Below are positions 6,826 to 7,038 of a DNA stretch of 7,038 bases, piece after piece. This DNA is from Paludibacteraceae bacterium (GTDB taxonomy: Bacteria; Bacteroidota; Bacteroidia; Bacteroidales; Paludibacteraceae). The translations under genes and the position numbers were made by a program. The stretch lies in NCBI GenBank assembly GCA_017550055.1, contig JAFYMM010000018.1, positions 1 to 7,038 on the forward strand, given 5' to 3'. The notes beneath the pieces were generated by a model, which had not been told where the DNA came from, did no database searches, and saw only the letters and a program-made list of their open reading frames with translations. The number at the start of each line of letters is the position of its first letter. Within the stretch, counting starts at the first letter, position 1.

Positions 6826-6861
6826 AAAAGGCAACCTACTTTTGAGTTGTGGTTGCCTTTT
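6826..6861. terminator. Strong, potentially bidirectional hairpin terminator after aspA
   Basis: AAAAGGCAACC (6826-6836) and GGTTGCCTTTT (6851-6861) are perfect reverse complements, giving an 11-bp stem with a 14-nt loop. Read on the minus strand, the stem is followed by a T-rich run (complement of the A-rich stretch 6801-6829), so it should end transcripts coming from aspA. T-rich sequence on the plus side (6858-6867) would let it work in the other direction too. It separates aspA from the efflux operon. Confidence 0.85.
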
Positions 6862-6867
6862 ATTTTT

Positions 6868-6890
6868 AGTAGCAAGTAAAGCTACTTGTT
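6868..6890 (-). other. Small hairpin region just behind the aspA stop, with two exclusive pairings
   Basis: In the aspA transcript AGTAGC (6886-6881) can pair with GCTACT (6873-6868). Alternatively, CAAGTA (6888-6883) can pair with TACTTG (6878-6873) around a GCTT loop. The two stems share bases and cannot form together. No T-run follows directly, so the main terminator is the next hairpin (6826-6861). This may only protect the transcript's 3' end. Confidence 0.35.
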
Positions 6891-6897
6891 AATTAAA

Positions 6898-7038
6898 TTA
6901 GAGTTGTTTTTTAGGTTTGATGTCCAATTTCACTGGTTCAACCATGTTTTCAGGAGCAAGGATAGTGTCGAGGTCTTCTTTGCTCAAGATGTCGTGTTCG
7001 AGTACGAGGTCGTAGACACCTTTGCCAGTAGCCATTGC
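6898..7038 (-). CDS. aspA: Aspartate ammonia-lyase, C-terminal 46 codons; gene enters from the right edge
   Basis: Aspartase interconverts L-aspartate with fumarate and ammonia in the cytoplasm. Anaerobic Bacteroidota use it to feed fumarate respiration. Only the C-terminal tail is visible. It reads GKGVYDLVLEHDILSKEDLD at residues 5-24 of this fragment, then TILAPENM and a short Lys-rich end closing at TAA 6900-6898. The pattern of GKGVYDLVLE, a Leu-Ser/Thr-Lys-Glu-Asp/Glu-Leu step and PENM is typical of aspartase C-termini. It fits fumarase C less well, although that enzyme belongs to the same superfamily. Catalytic residues lie outside the window, so activity cannot be judged. Codon use is biased towards C-ending codons (GAC, CTC, ATC), like SecD and unlike the efflux operon. 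The double hairpin behind it ends the transcript. Confidence 0.82.
   Translation of the reverse strand, partial: AMATGKGVYDLVLEHDILSKEDLDTILAPENMVEPVKLDIKPKKQL

Noticed and set aside
6711..6875. Longer start for the TolC-family protein (55 extra codons)
   Set aside because: It would bury an obvious signal peptide, includes the promoter-like element and runs through the aspA terminator hairpin.

Overview
The window looks like chromosome of a member of the Bacteroidota, most likely order Bacteroidales. The evidence is as follows. Start codons lack strong Shine-Dalgarno sequences. Two intergenic regions carry the Bacteroidota-type -7 promoter element TAnnTTTG. The MacB-type exporter is split into separate ATPase and permease genes, and SecD has the acidic insertion seen in this phylum. 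All recognised genes lie on the minus strand, so the window reads biologically from right to left.

Right edge (6898-7038): the last 46 codons of an aspartate ammonia-lyase (aspA). Behind it is a small hairpin and then a strong terminator with an 11-bp stem (6826-6861). A -7 element at 6743-6750, with a 9-bp direct repeat just upstream, then starts the next unit.

Centre (1478-6710): a tripartite efflux operon in the order outer-membrane TolC-like factor, periplasmic adaptor (HlyD/MacA type), MacB-type ATPase and MacB-type permease. Together these would span inner membrane, periplasm and outer membrane. The ATPase powers the permease, which works on periplasmic substrates in the mechanotransmission manner of MacB, and the adaptor joins it to the TolC channel. 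The substrate cannot be read from sequence. The 165-bp gap between the TolC and adaptor genes holds two near-identical palindromes 94 bp apart.

The last cistron of the operon is a LytTR DNA-binding protein that appears only when two reading frames are joined. A hydrophobic N-terminal piece (1804-1980) leads by a -1 frame change, near 1822-1852, into a LytTR domain (to 1478). No receiver domain or histidine kinase is visible. It is either a broken gene, a sequence error, or a recoded membrane-anchored regulator of the exporter.

Left edge (1-1341): the N-terminal 447 codons of SecD, probably the first half of a fused SecDF, which helps the Sec translocon. It has its own promoter (1455-1485), which overlaps the end of the LytTR gene, and a leader of about 110 nt with three TTAGTGT copies. 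SecD and the AspA fragment favour C-ending codons (CTC, AAC, GAC), as in highly expressed genes. The efflux operon is more A/T-rich and less biased.

No RNA genes, CRISPR array, insertion sequence or mobile element were seen. No gene-free stretch exceeds 300 bases.
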